Shown here: in pieces, positions 9,284-18,465 of the stretch
Layout of the letters: each line of letters begins with the position of its first letter
Numbering within the stretch: position 1 is the stretch's first letter
NCBI GenBank assembly: GCA_018475625.1
Contig: JAAKEZ010000003.1
Location: 62,001-126,000, forward strand
Length of the DNA: 64,000 nucleotides
Direction: 5' to 3'
Source of the DNA: Candidatus Bathyarchaeota archaeon A05DMB-2
GTDB taxonomy: Archaea; Thermoproteota; Bathyarchaeia; Bathyarchaeales; Bathycorpusculaceae
Position numbers and translations under genes: made by a program
The notes under the pieces: generated by a model
Databases searched by the model: none
Seen by the model: the letters and a program-made list of their open reading frames with translations, nothing else
What the model was told of the DNA's origin: nothing

Positions 9284-10588
9284 TTACTCGTATCTTAAAG
9301 CTTCTACGGGTTTAAGCTTTGAAGCACGCCACGCAGGATAAAGCGCGAAGATGACGCTGATGCCCACACCGAAACCCAGCGCGCCCAACATCACTTCGGG
9401 TCTCAGGATGGGCGTTATGGTGAGGGCGCTACCGATGATTCCGCCGCGTCCCAGGAACAGGGCGACTACGTTCGCCAAGACCCAGCCTGATGCGATGCCG
9501 ATTATGGCGCCCATTAAGCCGATTATAATTGATTCTGTCAGGAAAATGTGCAGCACCGTTCGGCTTTTCATGCCCAGTGCTTTTAGTATGCCGATTTCTC
9601 GGGTGCGCTCAATCAGCGAAACTATCATGATGTTCATTATGCCAATGCCCGCGACGAGAAGTGATATGGCTGCAATGCCGCCAAGGAACAGGGACACTGT
9701 CGAGAAAATTGTTGAGAGTAAGCTTTGCACTGCAGTGGCGGAAATCACGGAAACCTGATTCCCGAAATAGTTTGTTATCGTTGTGGAGGTGCTGTTGACT
9801 ACGTCTAGGTCGCTGCTCTTTAACTTCACAATTATCATGTCAGCTTCATCAGTTCCGAAGAACTTCTCAGCTTGGGACAATGGCATATAAACGCTAGTGT
9901 CTGATGGTCCACCCAAGCCGAAGCCGCCAATTCTGTCGAGCACGGCGGAGATGTGGGCGGTGTAGGTCTCGTTCACGAATGGAATTACGGTGTTGTTTGT
10001 CCAGATAAGCGTGACATCTTGGCCTGCTTGGACGAACAGTGTGCCGTTCAATCGGGGGTAGCTTACGCGTGCGCCGACAACTATGTCGTTGTCTGCGGGG
10101 TTTGTGGGTATGCTTCCGCTCGCCGCCACAAACGTTGTTGGAAAGGCGTTGGCGAACTGGGCGAAGTCGACGCCCACGATGGATGTGACTGGCCGGGTGA
10201 TTCCTGAGCCATTTTGGATGTAGCCTGATTTCTGAATGACAGCCAGAGACGTTACTATGTTAGGGGACAGCGAGTTAATCTGGCTCGTGTAATTGATGTA
10301 TAAAAGAGCTCTTGTGCTGCCTCCGCCGAAGCCTTCACCACCGCCGAAACCGCCGCCTTCACCAGCACCTCCGCCGAGAGCGCTTGAGCCTGGGATAACG
10401 ATAAGTGTGTCTGCTGCTAATCCTCGTTCAAGTTGGTCTGTTATGGTGGCTTGGAGTCCTTGGGTGATTGATAGGAGCGCGACTATGGCTGCAATTCCGA
10501 TTACCACACCTAATGTTGTGAGGGCTGCTCGTAGTTTGCGGAGTTTGATGGCGCTGAATGAATAGGCGAATACGTCAAGTATTTTCAT
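9284..10588 (-). CDS. MacB/FtsX-type ABC transporter permease
   Basis: It has one N-terminal membrane segment after the ALTTLGVVIGIAAIVALLS stretch, a large extracytoplasmic domain with a Gly-rich insertion (about 75-95), and three C-terminal membrane segments of the FtsX domain, ending in the PVEALRYE tail typical of MacB-like permeases. It is paired with the ATPase gene just upstream. Such systems export lipids, peptides or drugs or transmit force to envelope proteins; the substrate is unknown. Confidence 0.85.
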   Translation of the reverse strand: MKILDVFAYSFSAIKLRKLRAALTTLGVVIGIAAIVALLSITQGLQATITDQLERGLAADTLIVIPGSSALGGGAGEGGGFGGGEGFGGGSTRALLYINYTSQINSLSPNIVTSLAVIQKSGYIQNGSGITRPVTSIVGVDFAQFANAFPTTFVAASGSIPTNPADNDIVVGARVSYPRLNGTLFVQAGQDVTLIWTNNTVIPFVNETYTAHISAVLDRIGGFGLGGPSDTSVYMPLSQAEKFFGTDEADMIIVKLKSSDLDVVNSTSTTITNYFGNQVSVISATAVQSLLSTIFSTVSLFLGGIAAISLLVAGIGIMNIMIVSLIERTREIGILKALGMKSRTVLHIFLTESIIIGLMGAIIGIASGWVLANVVALFLGRGGIIGSALTITPILRPEVMLGALGFGVGISVIFALYPAWRASKLKPVEALRYE

Positions 10589-10589
10589 G

Positions 10590-11279
10590 TCAATTCACCA
10601 CATCCGAGCTTATCACGCCGTCAAACATCTGCACCGTTCTCTTGGCTTCTCGTGCAAGATGCTGGTCGTGAGTAACCATGATTATGGTCACGCCTTTCTC
10701 GTTAAGATTTTTAATCAAGCTTATGATTTCCTTGGCTGTTTTAGAGTCTATGTTACCCGTGGGCTCATCCATCAGAAGAAAACGCGGGTCGTTCGCCAAA
10801 GCTCGGGCGATTGCTACACGCTGCTGCTGACCACCGCTCAGTTCAGCGGGTTTATGGTCCATTCGATCTTTTAACCCAACGATTTCAAGCAGCTCTTCTG
10901 CTCGTTTCCTTCTTTCAGCCTTGCTCTTGCCCACTATTGACATGGAAAGTTCCACGTTGTCTCTTGCTGTGAACCTAGGAATTAGGTTGAAAAACTGGAA
11001 CACGAAGCCAATTTTGCGTCTGAGATCCGCCAGTTGGTTGTCGCTCAAGGTGGAAACGTCTACTCCGTCGATTAACAGTTTGCCTTCGGTCGGCTTGTCC
11101 AAGGCGCCGATTAGGTTGAGGAGGGTTGATTTGCCGCTTCCGGAAGGTCCGAGTACGGAGAGGAAATCTCCTTTTTCAACCTTCAAGCTTACTCCGCGCA
11201 GTGCTTCGACCGGGATTTTTCCAAGCATGTACGTTTTTTTCAGGTCAACTGCTTCGACAACAAGCGCCATTGACATCAC
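10590..11279 (-). CDS. MacB/LolD-type ABC transporter ATP-binding protein
   Basis: Walker A GPSGSGKST, signature LSGGQQQR, Walker B FLLMDEPTGN and the H-loop MVTHD are all present in a 229-residue protein, the standard size of LolD/MacB ATPases. One base separates it from the permease gene, so they form an operon. The first codons are GTG ATG; the ATG at 11276 is an equally good start. Confidence 0.9.
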   Translation of the reverse strand: MMSMALVVEAVDLKKTYMLGKIPVEALRGVSLKVEKGDFLSVLGPSGSGKSTLLNLIGALDKPTEGKLLIDGVDVSTLSDNQLADLRRKIGFVFQFFNLIPRFTARDNVELSMSIVGKSKAERRKRAEELLEIVGLKDRMDHKPAELSGGQQQRVAIARALANDPRFLLMDEPTGNIDSKTAKEIISLIKNLNEKGVTIIMVTHDQHLAREAKRTVQMFDGVISSDVVN

Positions 11280-11308
11280 TTGCCTTTACTCCGCTAGTGG
11301 TGGTCTAT

Positions 11309-12229
11309 TTATTTGTTTAGATACCGCCATGAGAGTACTATGCCTATAGTCGTCAGCACGGCTGCGAAGATTCCTACGTACGCAAAGTCCCATGCGAGTT
11401 GCGTGTAGTTGGTGTTGAAGATCAAGAGTTGCCTAATGCCATCGATGGTATACGACATTGGGTTAACGTTCGCTACTGCTTGCAGCCACATTGGCATTTT
11501 GTCGATTGGGAAGAAGGCGCTGCTGGCAAACGTTAATGGAAGGTTTAGTAGGTTCATCACTGCCATCGGCGTCTCTATTCTGGAAGATCTTATATTGATG
11601 GCGATGAACATCGAAGATAAGCCAACGCATACGAGGAACAGCATCGCGAATACTCCGAGCAAGTTAAGGGGAGTGAAGCTGGCACCCAATTGGAATCCGA
11701 AGGGTATAGCTATTATCAGTATTATGAGTGCTTGGAACATTGAGCGCAACGTCGCCGAGAGTACCTTCGACAGTATTATCACCGACCTAGATACTGGAGT
11801 GCTGAGGACTTTGTTTAGGAACCCGAGACGCCTGTCCCAGACTACTGACATGCCGCTGAACATGGTAGTGAAGAGAGCTGTGAAAGCCATCATGCCTACT
11901 GCCATGAAGCTAATGTAGCTTGTTGTTCCAAACGTACTTTGAAGTATCTGACTACCCAAGTTTCCAAATAACTGTTGCAGCCCACTGACTTGCGAAGGTG
12001 AAAGTTGCAGTTGTGTTATCACCTGCGCAGGAATAGCAAATGAGTCTGGACTAACCAGACTGCCCAAATTCAAAGCGTTTCCCAGTAAGCCCAGCCAAAT
12101 TATGGGCTGGATTAAAGTGAGAAGGAACACTACAGGAGCTTTGTACCATTTTTTAAGTTCTCGGTTAGTCAGAGCCCAAAGTCCATGCAGCTTACTTCTT
12201 GAATTGAGACGGCCATTAGTTTCACTCAT
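11309..12229 (-). CDS. ABC-2 type transporter permease
   Basis: Six predicted membrane segments in the ABC-2 layout, with an extracytoplasmic loop after the first segment. The MAVMNLLNLPLTFASSAFFP region matches the family signature of drug/polysaccharide exporters (DrrB-like). Its start overlaps the end of the ATPase gene by four bases (ATGA). It is the last gene of a PadR-ATPase-permease operon. Confidence 0.85.
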   Translation of the reverse strand: MSETNGRLNSRSKLHGLWALTNRELKKWYKAPVVFLLTLIQPIIWLGLLGNALNLGSLVSPDSFAIPAQVITQLQLSPSQVSGLQQLFGNLGSQILQSTFGTTSYISFMAVGMMAFTALFTTMFSGMSVVWDRRLGFLNKVLSTPVSRSVIILSKVLSATLRSMFQALIILIIAIPFGFQLGASFTPLNLLGVFAMLFLVCVGLSSMFIAINIRSSRIETPMAVMNLLNLPLTFASSAFFPIDKMPMWLQAVANVNPMSYTIDGIRQLLIFNTNYTQLAWDFAYVGIFAAVLTTIGIVLSWRYLNK

Positions 12230-13227
12230 TTCCTCGCCCTCCTCATGGTTGCCCTCTGCGCGAAAACCGCTTCTGGCGATTCTTCTGCATCACGCATGGA
12301 TTTGCCAGTGTACTGCAAGTAAACCTCGTTCAATGTAGGCTTAGTAAGCGAAAGCTTCGTTACTACATGCCCTTCCTTGCGTAAAGCTTCAATTATTAAG
12401 GGCGCGGTAACTTCTCCATTTTCTGATTTTATCAGATATGAGCCATTCTCTTTTCTTACTTCTTTCACATGTGGAATTTTTTTGACAAGCCCTGTAATGT
12501 CAACATCTTTCTGAATGCCCAAGGTTATTATGTCGCCTCCTAAACTTTCTTTCAACTCTTCAGGAGTCCCGGTGACGATGATTTTTCCGTGGTCAATTAT
12601 GGCGATGCGGTCGCAAAGGGCATCAGCCTCTTCCAGATAATGCGTGGTCATAAACAGGGTCATACCGTACTCTTTTTTTAGCTTCCGTACATAGTTCCAT
12701 GTGGCGGTTCTGGTCTGAACATCCAGACCTAACGTGGGCTCGTCTAAAAACAGCAGTTTAGGGCGGTTTATCAAGCCGCATGCGAGCTCCAGCCTTCGGC
12801 GCATTCCGCCTGAGTAGGTTTGCACCCTCTTATCCTTGAACGCCGTTAATTCCACAAGCTCCAAGAGTTCAACAGCGCGTCTTTTAGCAATTTCCCGTGG
12901 AATGCCATATAAGTCGGCGCATAGGAGGATGTTTTCGTATCCTGTTAAGTCCTCGTCAGCGGTGTATTCCTGAGGAACCACGCCGATTGAGTTGCGTACT
13001 TCCATATTTTCTTTGGCGATGTCCTTGCCGAGGATGTACGCGTGCCCCTCGGTTGGCTTTAAAACCGTGATTAACATGTTTATGGTTGTTGTTTTTCCTG
13101 CGCCGTTGGGTCCTAGAAATCCGAAGATTTCGCCCTGCTTTACGCTGAAGTTGATGTGGTCAACAGCTACGAGGTTGTGGTTGAAAATTTTTGTTAATCC
13201 TTCTGCTTTGATTACATCTTCACTCAT
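12226..13227 (-). CDS. DrrA-type ABC transporter ATP-binding protein
   Basis: It has Walker A GPNGAGKTTT, signature YSGGMRRRLELA, Walker B LLFLDEPTLGLD, and a C-terminal regulatory domain typical of daunorubicin-resistance-type ATPases (333 residues). It energises the adjacent ABC-2 permease, likely for drug or lipid export. The start overlaps the stop of the PadR regulator gene by four bases. Confidence 0.9.
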   Translation of the reverse strand: MSEDVIKAEGLTKIFNHNLVAVDHINFSVKQGEIFGFLGPNGAGKTTTINMLITVLKPTEGHAYILGKDIAKENMEVRNSIGVVPQEYTADEDLTGYENILLCADLYGIPREIAKRRAVELLELVELTAFKDKRVQTYSGGMRRRLELACGLINRPKLLFLDEPTLGLDVQTRTATWNYVRKLKKEYGMTLFMTTHYLEEADALCDRIAIIDHGKIIVTGTPEELKESLGGDIITLGIQKDVDITGLVKKIPHVKEVRKENGSYLIKSENGEVTAPLIIEALRKEGHVVTKLSLTKPTLNEVYLQYTGKSMRDAEESPEAVFAQRATMRRARK

Positions 13228-13775
13228 TTCTGTTCACCCTTTAGTTTCTTTGCTATTTCTTCCAGTTTCGCTGCAACCTCATTAATTGCCTTAATCCCTT
13301 CATTGAACGCTTCCTCAGAGAAGTTCTTTTGCAGTGCGCTGCTTAATTGAAACATTGCTATGCCGGCGCGCCTCATTGTGTCGCGGATTACGGCTTCTTT
13401 TTCAGGCGTGACTTTCATGAAGAACGCGTTGAATGGAGGCTGGGCGAAACCCATTGTTTCTCGGAATCTCTTCATGATGTTTTTTTGTTCTTCGAGTAGT
13501 GATTTGCCGTTTGGTGTTAATTCATACCGTTTCAGCCCGTTTTCCTCAGGTAGTTCCTTTATGTAGCTGTTGTCTTGCAGCCACGCCAGCAACGGATAGA
13601 TTGAGCCTGGACTCGGCTTCCAGAACCCGCCTGTGTGTTTTGCAATTTCTTCCATTATTTCTGACCCAGACATGGGTTTCTGGCTTAACGCTTCGAGAAC
13701 ATGGTAGCGTATGAAACCTTTGGGCACCATGGCAGTGTGTCGCATCCAATGTTTTACGGGAGCGGGAGGGAACAT
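13224..13775 (-). CDS. PadR-family transcriptional regulator
   Basis: The PadR winged helix is clear (YHVLEALSQKPMSGSEIMEE, then GSIYPLLAWLQ and RYELTPNGK), followed by a C-terminal helical dimerisation arm. PadR proteins usually repress a neighbouring exporter operon and release on drug binding. This gene is first in the operon with the DrrAB-like pair. Directly upstream lie three TGTGATAT-type repeats overlapping the likely transcription start. The ATG at 13775 or an internal one at 13745 may be the start. Confidence 0.9.
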   Translation of the reverse strand: MFPPAPVKHWMRHTAMVPKGFIRYHVLEALSQKPMSGSEIMEEIAKHTGGFWKPSPGSIYPLLAWLQDNSYIKELPEENGLKRYELTPNGKSLLEEQKNIMKRFRETMGFAQPPFNAFFMKVTPEKEAVIRDTMRRAGIAMFQLSSALQKNFSEEAFNEGIKAINEVAAKLEEIAKKLKGEQK

Positions 13776-13779
13776 AACG

Positions 13780-13835
13780 TATCACTATCGACCTCAAATG
13801 TGATATTAACTGTGATATCAAATGTGATATTTAAA
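13780..13835 (-). promoter_or_regulatory. Promoter and repeated operator of the PadR-ABC operon
   Basis: On the minus strand a TATA box (TTTAAATAT, about 13826-13834) is followed by ATATCACATTTGA twice (13818-13832 and 13794-13807) with a TGATATCACAG half copy between them, and GATAGTGATA further on. Their position over the start region fits repression by the PadR protein. The operator assignment is inference. Confidence 0.6.
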
Positions 13836-13877
13836 CATGGTGCCGCACCAAAATTAGACAACACCGTGATGTGCAGC

Positions 13878-14552
13878 CTACTCCACTACTGTACCAACTT
13901 TTTCGCCCTTGATTGCAGCCAAAATGTTCTCAGGCTTGAAGCCGTCAACCACAACCAGCTTTACGCGCTTGCGCTTTAGTACCTTAACAGCCTCGGGGTC
14001 GATGATCTGGTGCATGCCTGCCTTGTGCTGGCTCTCCGAAAAAACGCCCTGCAAATCATCAAACGACAAACGGTCAAGTTTGACAGCATCCGAGTGCTTA
14101 CGCGGATCCTTGTTGTAGATGCCATCTTGGTCTGTGCCCTTGACCAGCAACTCGCCGCCTACATGCTCTGCCACTAAGGCTGCAACGGCGTCGGTTGTGA
14201 TTCCCGGCTTCAAACCACCCATAACCACAACTCTACTTTGACTCAAGCAGGTCGCCGCGTCGTCAAGCGTCAACGCCACCTTATCACACGCCACGTCCCC
14301 CAGTTTTTTAAGGAAAAGCTGGGCAATAAGACGCGAAACGGATATGGCGATTTCATCTTGAGCTTGCATGTTCAATCCAAGATTCTTGGCTGTGGAGATG
14401 AACTCCCGCGCCAGTGACCCGCCGCCAACAACCACCACAATTTTATGACCTTGCTTTCTCAGTTTCTTGACTATAGCAGCGTATTTGCTCATCAACTCCA
14501 CGTTGACAGGTGAAGCCATAACTGAACCACCTATCCGCAACACTATGCGCAT
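13878..14552 (-). CDS. pyrH: Uridylate kinase, archaeal type
   Basis: Amino-acid-kinase fold with N-terminal IGGSVMAS, VVVGGGSLAREF and a late NKDPRKHSDA segment, as in archaeal PyrH, which phosphorylates UMP to UDP. The start is set at ATG 14552 because GGAGAT lies just upstream (14559-14564); a TTG at 14582 would add ten residues without a ribosome site. The 224-residue length matches the family. It serves pyrimidine synthesis together with pyrB elsewhere in the window. Confidence 0.9.
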   Translation of the reverse strand: MRIVLRIGGSVMASPVNVELMSKYAAIVKKLRKQGHKIVVVVGGGSLAREFISTAKNLGLNMQAQDEIAISVSRLIAQLFLKKLGDVACDKVALTLDDAATCLSQSRVVVMGGLKPGITTDAVAALVAEHVGGELLVKGTDQDGIYNKDPRKHSDAVKLDRLSFDDLQGVFSESQHKAGMHQIIDPEAVKVLKRKRVKLVVVDGFKPENILAAIKGEKVGTVVE

Positions 14553-14712
14553 CCGCGATCTCCTCATGCCCATAATACGCAAGGCACAAGTTAAAAAGGC
14601 TTCAGAAAAACCCTGCGTGACGCAGCCTCTGTTTCCTCGATTGCGCTTATTAAATAAGGTAGGAAACGTTTTTAGAGTCGTCTCAAGAGAGCACTACGAA
14701 AGGCGAAGCGCA

Positions 14713-15693
14713 ATGTTAGGACAGCTTGGGCTTATAGACAACGCGTTTATCTTGTTCGCTTCACTAATTGTTCTGGCATTGTTAAGCCACGTGAGCGTAA
14801 AAAACGCCGCCAAAGTCTCAGCATTGACAGGATTCGGTAAAACAACCGTCGGCTTCATCCTTGTAGCCTTCGCCGCTTCACTGCCCGAACTCAGCGTAGC
14901 CATTTTCGGAGTCATCTCAGGAAACATAAACCTGTCCATCGGTAACATCTTGGGCTCCAACATAGTCAGCATCGCCTTCGGGCTGGGAATATGCTTTCTG
15001 ATAGTGACTTTGAAATGCCCAAAATTTCAATGCGTATATCCCGTCATGGCGAAGGAAGAAATTGGCAACCTGCATTTTGGTCTCTTCGTAGCGTCAATTA
15101 TCCCTCTTGCATTGCTTTACATCGGCTACGCAAGCCGATTCATCGGAGTAATCCTGTTAGCCGTGTTCTTATTCTACATGTTTCAACTATCACGCGCAGA
15201 GAGTTTGAAAGACGAAGGCGCCTTAAACGTCTCAAGAAGCAGAATTAAACAATACACTCTTCTCGCGTTAGCGGGAGCTACCGGCGTTATAGCCAGCGCG
15301 TACTTCATAGTTCACTCCGCTTCCTTCATCGCAACCAGCATTGGCGTTCCCCGCGTCATCATCGGCGCTACGGTGGTTGCTTTCGGCACAAACATACCAG
15401 AGCTTGCAACTTCCGTGAACTCGGTTAGAAAAGGACGATTTAGCTCAGCACTGAGCAATATCGTGAGAAGCTGCTTCATCAACGTAACCTGCATCCTAGG
15501 CGCATCCTTAATCGCTTCCTCCTTAACGATTAACATCGCCGCCTTCTCCAGCGTGGCAGCGTTCTCGCTTATAACTAACCTGTTCCTCTGGTACTTCCTT
15601 TCCAGCGAAAAGACCAGTTGGCGAGAAGCCACCCTGCTACTTGTACTCTACACAGTGTTTTTATACATTAGCTTCAGCAGCGTAATGCCTTGA
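14713..15693 (+). CDS. Sodium/calcium exchanger family protein (CaCA, YrbG-like)
   Basis: The two inverted alpha repeats are visible: AFAASLPELSVAIFG with GNILGSNIVS in the first half, and VAFGTNIPELATSV with LSNIVRSC in the second. About ten membrane segments and 326 residues match YrbG-like exchangers, which move Ca2+ or other cations against Na+ or H+. The ATG 14713 is used because a longer reading would run into pyrH on the other strand. The last bases overlap the next gene (TTGA). Confidence 0.85.
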   Translation: MLGQLGLIDNAFILFASLIVLALLSHVSVKNAAKVSALTGFGKTTVGFILVAFAASLPELSVAIFGVISGNINLSIGNILGSNIVSIAFGLGICFLIVTLKCPKFQCVYPVMAKEEIGNLHFGLFVASIIPLALLYIGYASRFIGVILLAVFLFYMFQLSRAESLKDEGALNVSRSRIKQYTLLALAGATGVIASAYFIVHSASFIATSIGVPRVIIGATVVAFGTNIPELATSVNSVRKGRFSSALSNIVRSCFINVTCILGASLIASSLTINIAAFSSVAAFSLITNLFLWYFLSSEKTSWREATLLLVLYTVFLYISFSSVMP

Positions 15694-16631
15694 AGGATGA
15701 TGCACCGTTGACTTTCACGCAGCAACTTACCCTCACCGCTTTGCCACCGTTAAATTTCAGCTTAAGCGCCGAGATTTTCGCGAATGGCGACAAGCAGATA
15801 CGCAGCTTCGAGAATGGGAGGTTTCGACAGGTCATACGCGTCAACAGCATGCTTATCCTCGCCACGGTGGAGTCCGTGGGAACTGTTGACCAGCCTCTGC
15901 TGTCCGCCGAACTGAAATCAGCTAGCGCATTATCCATGGAGCACATGAGGAAAGCAGAAGAAATAATCCGCGCCCTTTTCAACTTGGACTTTGACCTGAA
16001 ACCCTTCTACGAAGAAGTAAAACACGATAAAATAATGGCGCGCATAACTCGGCGGCTGTGGGGGCTGAAAAGTTCAACCACGCAAACCGTTTTCGAAGCC
16101 TTGGTGGATTCGATTGTTGAGCAGCAGATTTCTCTGCGGGTAGCGAACACGCTGGAAAACCGGATGATAAAAAAGTTCGGCGACTCGCTGACAGTGCACG
16201 GCGAGGTTTACTACGCGTATCCTACGCCGAAAAGCCTAGCCACAGCAAGCGTGGAAGCGCTTCGGGAGTGCGGTTTAAGCCAGCGAAAAGCCGAATACAT
16301 CAAAGAGGTCGCCACTCTTGTTGCAGAAGGAAAGCTGGATTTGGAGAAATTCAAGAACTACAACGACACTGACGAAATTATCCGGCAAATGGATGCGATA
16401 AGAGGAATCGGCGTGTGGACAGCCGAACTCACCATGATTCGCTCCATGCAGAAGTGGGATGCTTTGCCCGCTGACGATTTAGGCTTAAGACGCGTGATTG
16501 CGCATTACTACCGCCGAAACGAGAAAATCACCAGCGCACAGGCGAGAGAGATTGCCCAGCCGTGGGGTAAATGGAAGGGAATCGCGGCTTACTACCTTGT
16601 GGTGGCGGAGATGCTTGGCGTGGAAGCCTGA
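15690..16631 (+). CDS. AlkA-type DNA glycosylase (HhH-GPD)
   Basis: The helix-hairpin-helix and catalytic region is clear: VEQQISLRVA, then MDAIRGIGVWTAELTMI, then LPADDLGLRR with the catalytic Asp. An N-terminal domain of about 110 residues resembles the AlkA/OGG N-domain. No iron-sulfur cysteines are seen. The enzyme would remove alkylated bases such as 3-methyladenine. Translation starts at TTG 15690, overlapping the exchanger stop. The link to a cation exchanger looks organisational only. Confidence 0.85.
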   Translation: MKDDAPLTFTQQLTLTALPPLNFSLSAEIFANGDKQIRSFENGRFRQVIRVNSMLILATVESVGTVDQPLLSAELKSASALSMEHMRKAEEIIRALFNLDFDLKPFYEEVKHDKIMARITRRLWGLKSSTTQTVFEALVDSIVEQQISLRVANTLENRMIKKFGDSLTVHGEVYYAYPTPKSLATASVEALRECGLSQRKAEYIKEVATLVAEGKLDLEKFKNYNDTDEIIRQMDAIRGIGVWTAELTMIRSMQKWDALPADDLGLRRVIAHYYRRNEKITSAQAREIAQPWGKWKGIAAYYLVVAEMLGVEA

Positions 16632-16639
16632 GCGCTTGG

Positions 16640-17455
16640 CTATTTGATGAGTTTTCGTTTCATCAGGTATATGGCTAATATGAAGAGTACGGTGGTCACG
16701 ATGGCTATCCAGAAGACAGCCAGAATCAGCACCCATTCAGGGCTTAAGCCGCCTAACGTTTCCACCTTGCCCACAACTAGTATGCGTGATAGGTCCGCTA
16801 CATGCGTCAGCGGCAGAACAGCCAGCGCTATGGTCTGGAGTTGGCTTGGAAACGTGGCAAGCGGGATGAACGTGTTACTTATGAGGAACATGGGTGTGAT
16901 GAGCAGGAACGTCGGGTAATTGAAGAAGTCGATGTTCGGCGCCAAAGCCGTGAAGCACATCCCCAGCGCGGCGAACAGCAGTCCGCCAAAGAAAGCAACA
17001 GGGAGCATCACAAGGAACAAAGGCGATGAGATTAACCCAAAGGCAGCCACCACCGCCAAAACAATGGCAGAGTTGAACGTCGCCCTGGTGGCGCCCCACA
17101 ATAGCTCGCCTGCTATGACTTCTTCAACGTTAATCGGCGTGGCGATTATGGCGTCAAACGTTCGCTGATAGTACATGCGCACGAACGAGCCGTAAGTGCA
17201 TTCGAAGAAAGAGCCGTACATAACCGTTATCGCCACCAACCCCGGCGCTATCCACTGAATGTAAGAGATGCCCTCGATTTCCGTCACGAAAGTGCCTAAT
17301 CCAAAGCCGAACGCAAGTAAGTAAAGGATGGGTTCGATGAGGGACGGCAGAAAGTTAACATGCCATGTTTTCATAAACACATCAAAATTTCTACGCCAAA
17401 CCGTCCAGACGTGATAAGTCAGCTTAGGCAATCCCGATGTCGAAGACGTTGTCAT
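16640..17455 (-). CDS. ABC-2 type transporter permease
   Basis: The 271-residue product has about six membrane segments and the GLVAITVMYGSFFECTYGSF region typical of NodJ/DrrB-like ABC-2 permeases. It overlaps the preceding ATPase gene by four bases and forms an exporter with it. It converges on the glycosylase gene. Substrate unknown; relatives export polysaccharides, lipids or drugs. Confidence 0.85.
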   Translation of the reverse strand: MTTSSTSGLPKLTYHVWTVWRRNFDVFMKTWHVNFLPSLIEPILYLLAFGFGLGTFVTEIEGISYIQWIAPGLVAITVMYGSFFECTYGSFVRMYYQRTFDAIIATPINVEEVIAGELLWGATRATFNSAIVLAVVAAFGLISSPLFLVMLPVAFFGGLLFAALGMCFTALAPNIDFFNYPTFLLITPMFLISNTFIPLATFPSQLQTIALAVLPLTHVADLSRILVVGKVETLGGLSPEWVLILAVFWIAIVTTVLFILAIYLMKRKLIK

Positions 17456-18408
17456 TCCCGTAGCTTCCTCCCTGTCAGTTTGAGAAATACATCTTCAAGG
17501 TTCGCGTTGCGTATACTCATATTCACGCCGGAGAACTTCGTTATGATGTGTTCGAAAACACCGTGCGGCTGGCTCATGAACACGCGAATTTGGTCTCCAA
17601 AAATTTCGATGTGCGCTTCTGGCAACTCTTCTTTTAATGTTTTAAGGACGTCCTCGTCGTAGGAGACTTCTAAAACGTCTTCGCCTACGTGTTTTTTGAC
17701 GAGTTCTTGAGGAACTCCTGTCTCAATTATCTTTCCGTTGTCTATAATTAGAACTCTGTCGCAGAGGGCTGCTGCTTCATCCATGTAGTGCGTCGTTAGA
17801 ATGACTGTTACTCCCTGTTTTAACAGGCTGCGAATTTCATCCCAGACGATATGCCTGCCTTGAGGGTCTAATCCTGTTGTTGGTTCGTCCACGATTAGTA
17901 TTTGCGGCTGATTGATTAATGCTCTTGCGAGGATTAGGCGACGTTTCATGCCTGTTGAGAGCTCATTTATCGCGCTGGCTTGTTTTTCTTCAAGTTGAAA
18001 GAACTCTAGCAGCGTTATGGCTCGTTTTGTTGCTTCGGCTTTTGGAATATCGAAGTATCGAGCGTAAACCTGCAGATTCTTGAGAACCGTAAAGTCTGGG
18101 TCAAGATTATCTTCTTGCGGAGCAACACCTACCATTCTTTTAATTTCTCGGGAATTGGTGGAAACGTTCATTCCAGCCACGGTTAATTCTCCTTCTGTCA
18201 CAGGAGAGAAGCAGTAAATCATGCGCACAGTGGTCGTTTTTCCCGCACCGTTGGGTCCGAGGAATCCGACGCACTCGCCCTTGTAAACTTCGAAGTTTAT
18301 GTGGTCTACTGCCGTGAAGTGATTGTATCTTTTGGTCAGGTTTCGCGCTTTTATGAGAACTTGAGAAGCCATGGTGTTCACGCTGGCGGTGGCGCCGGCA
18401 ATTTGCAT
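17452..18408 (-). CDS. DrrA/NodI-type ABC transporter ATP-binding protein
   Basis: Walker A GPNGAGKTTT, signature LSTGMKRRLILA, Walker B ILIVDEPTTGLD, and the H-loop LTTHYMDEA are present. The 318-residue length includes the C-terminal regulatory part. ATG 18408 is favoured because a TATA box lies about 25 bases upstream, giving a leaderless message; an internal ATG at 18372 matches the family start better in length. Confidence 0.9.
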   Translation of the reverse strand: MQIAGATASVNTMASQVLIKARNLTKRYNHFTAVDHINFEVYKGECVGFLGPNGAGKTTTVRMIYCFSPVTEGELTVAGMNVSTNSREIKRMVGVAPQEDNLDPDFTVLKNLQVYARYFDIPKAEATKRAITLLEFFQLEEKQASAINELSTGMKRRLILARALINQPQILIVDEPTTGLDPQGRHIVWDEIRSLLKQGVTVILTTHYMDEAAALCDRVLIIDNGKIIETGVPQELVKKHVGEDVLEVSYDEDVLKTLKEELPEAHIEIFGDQIRVFMSQPHGVFEHIITKFSGVNMSIRNANLEDVFLKLTGRKLRE

Positions 18409-18427
18409 TTACTGAGTTGCAAGCAGC

Positions 18428-18437
18428 GCTATAAAGC
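18428..18437 (-). promoter_or_regulatory. TATA box for the 18408 ABC operon
   Basis: The minus strand reads GCTTTATAGC 20-30 bases before the ATG at 18408, the spacing expected for a leaderless archaeal transcript. Confidence 0.45.
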
Positions 18438-18465
18438 TTTCAGCACCTGTGCGCTTTGAGCTTTT

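Noticed and set aside
10321-10390. Short GCC/CCG-rich tandem-like stretch
   Set aside because: It encodes the Gly-rich insertion of the MacB-like permease and needs no separate explanation.
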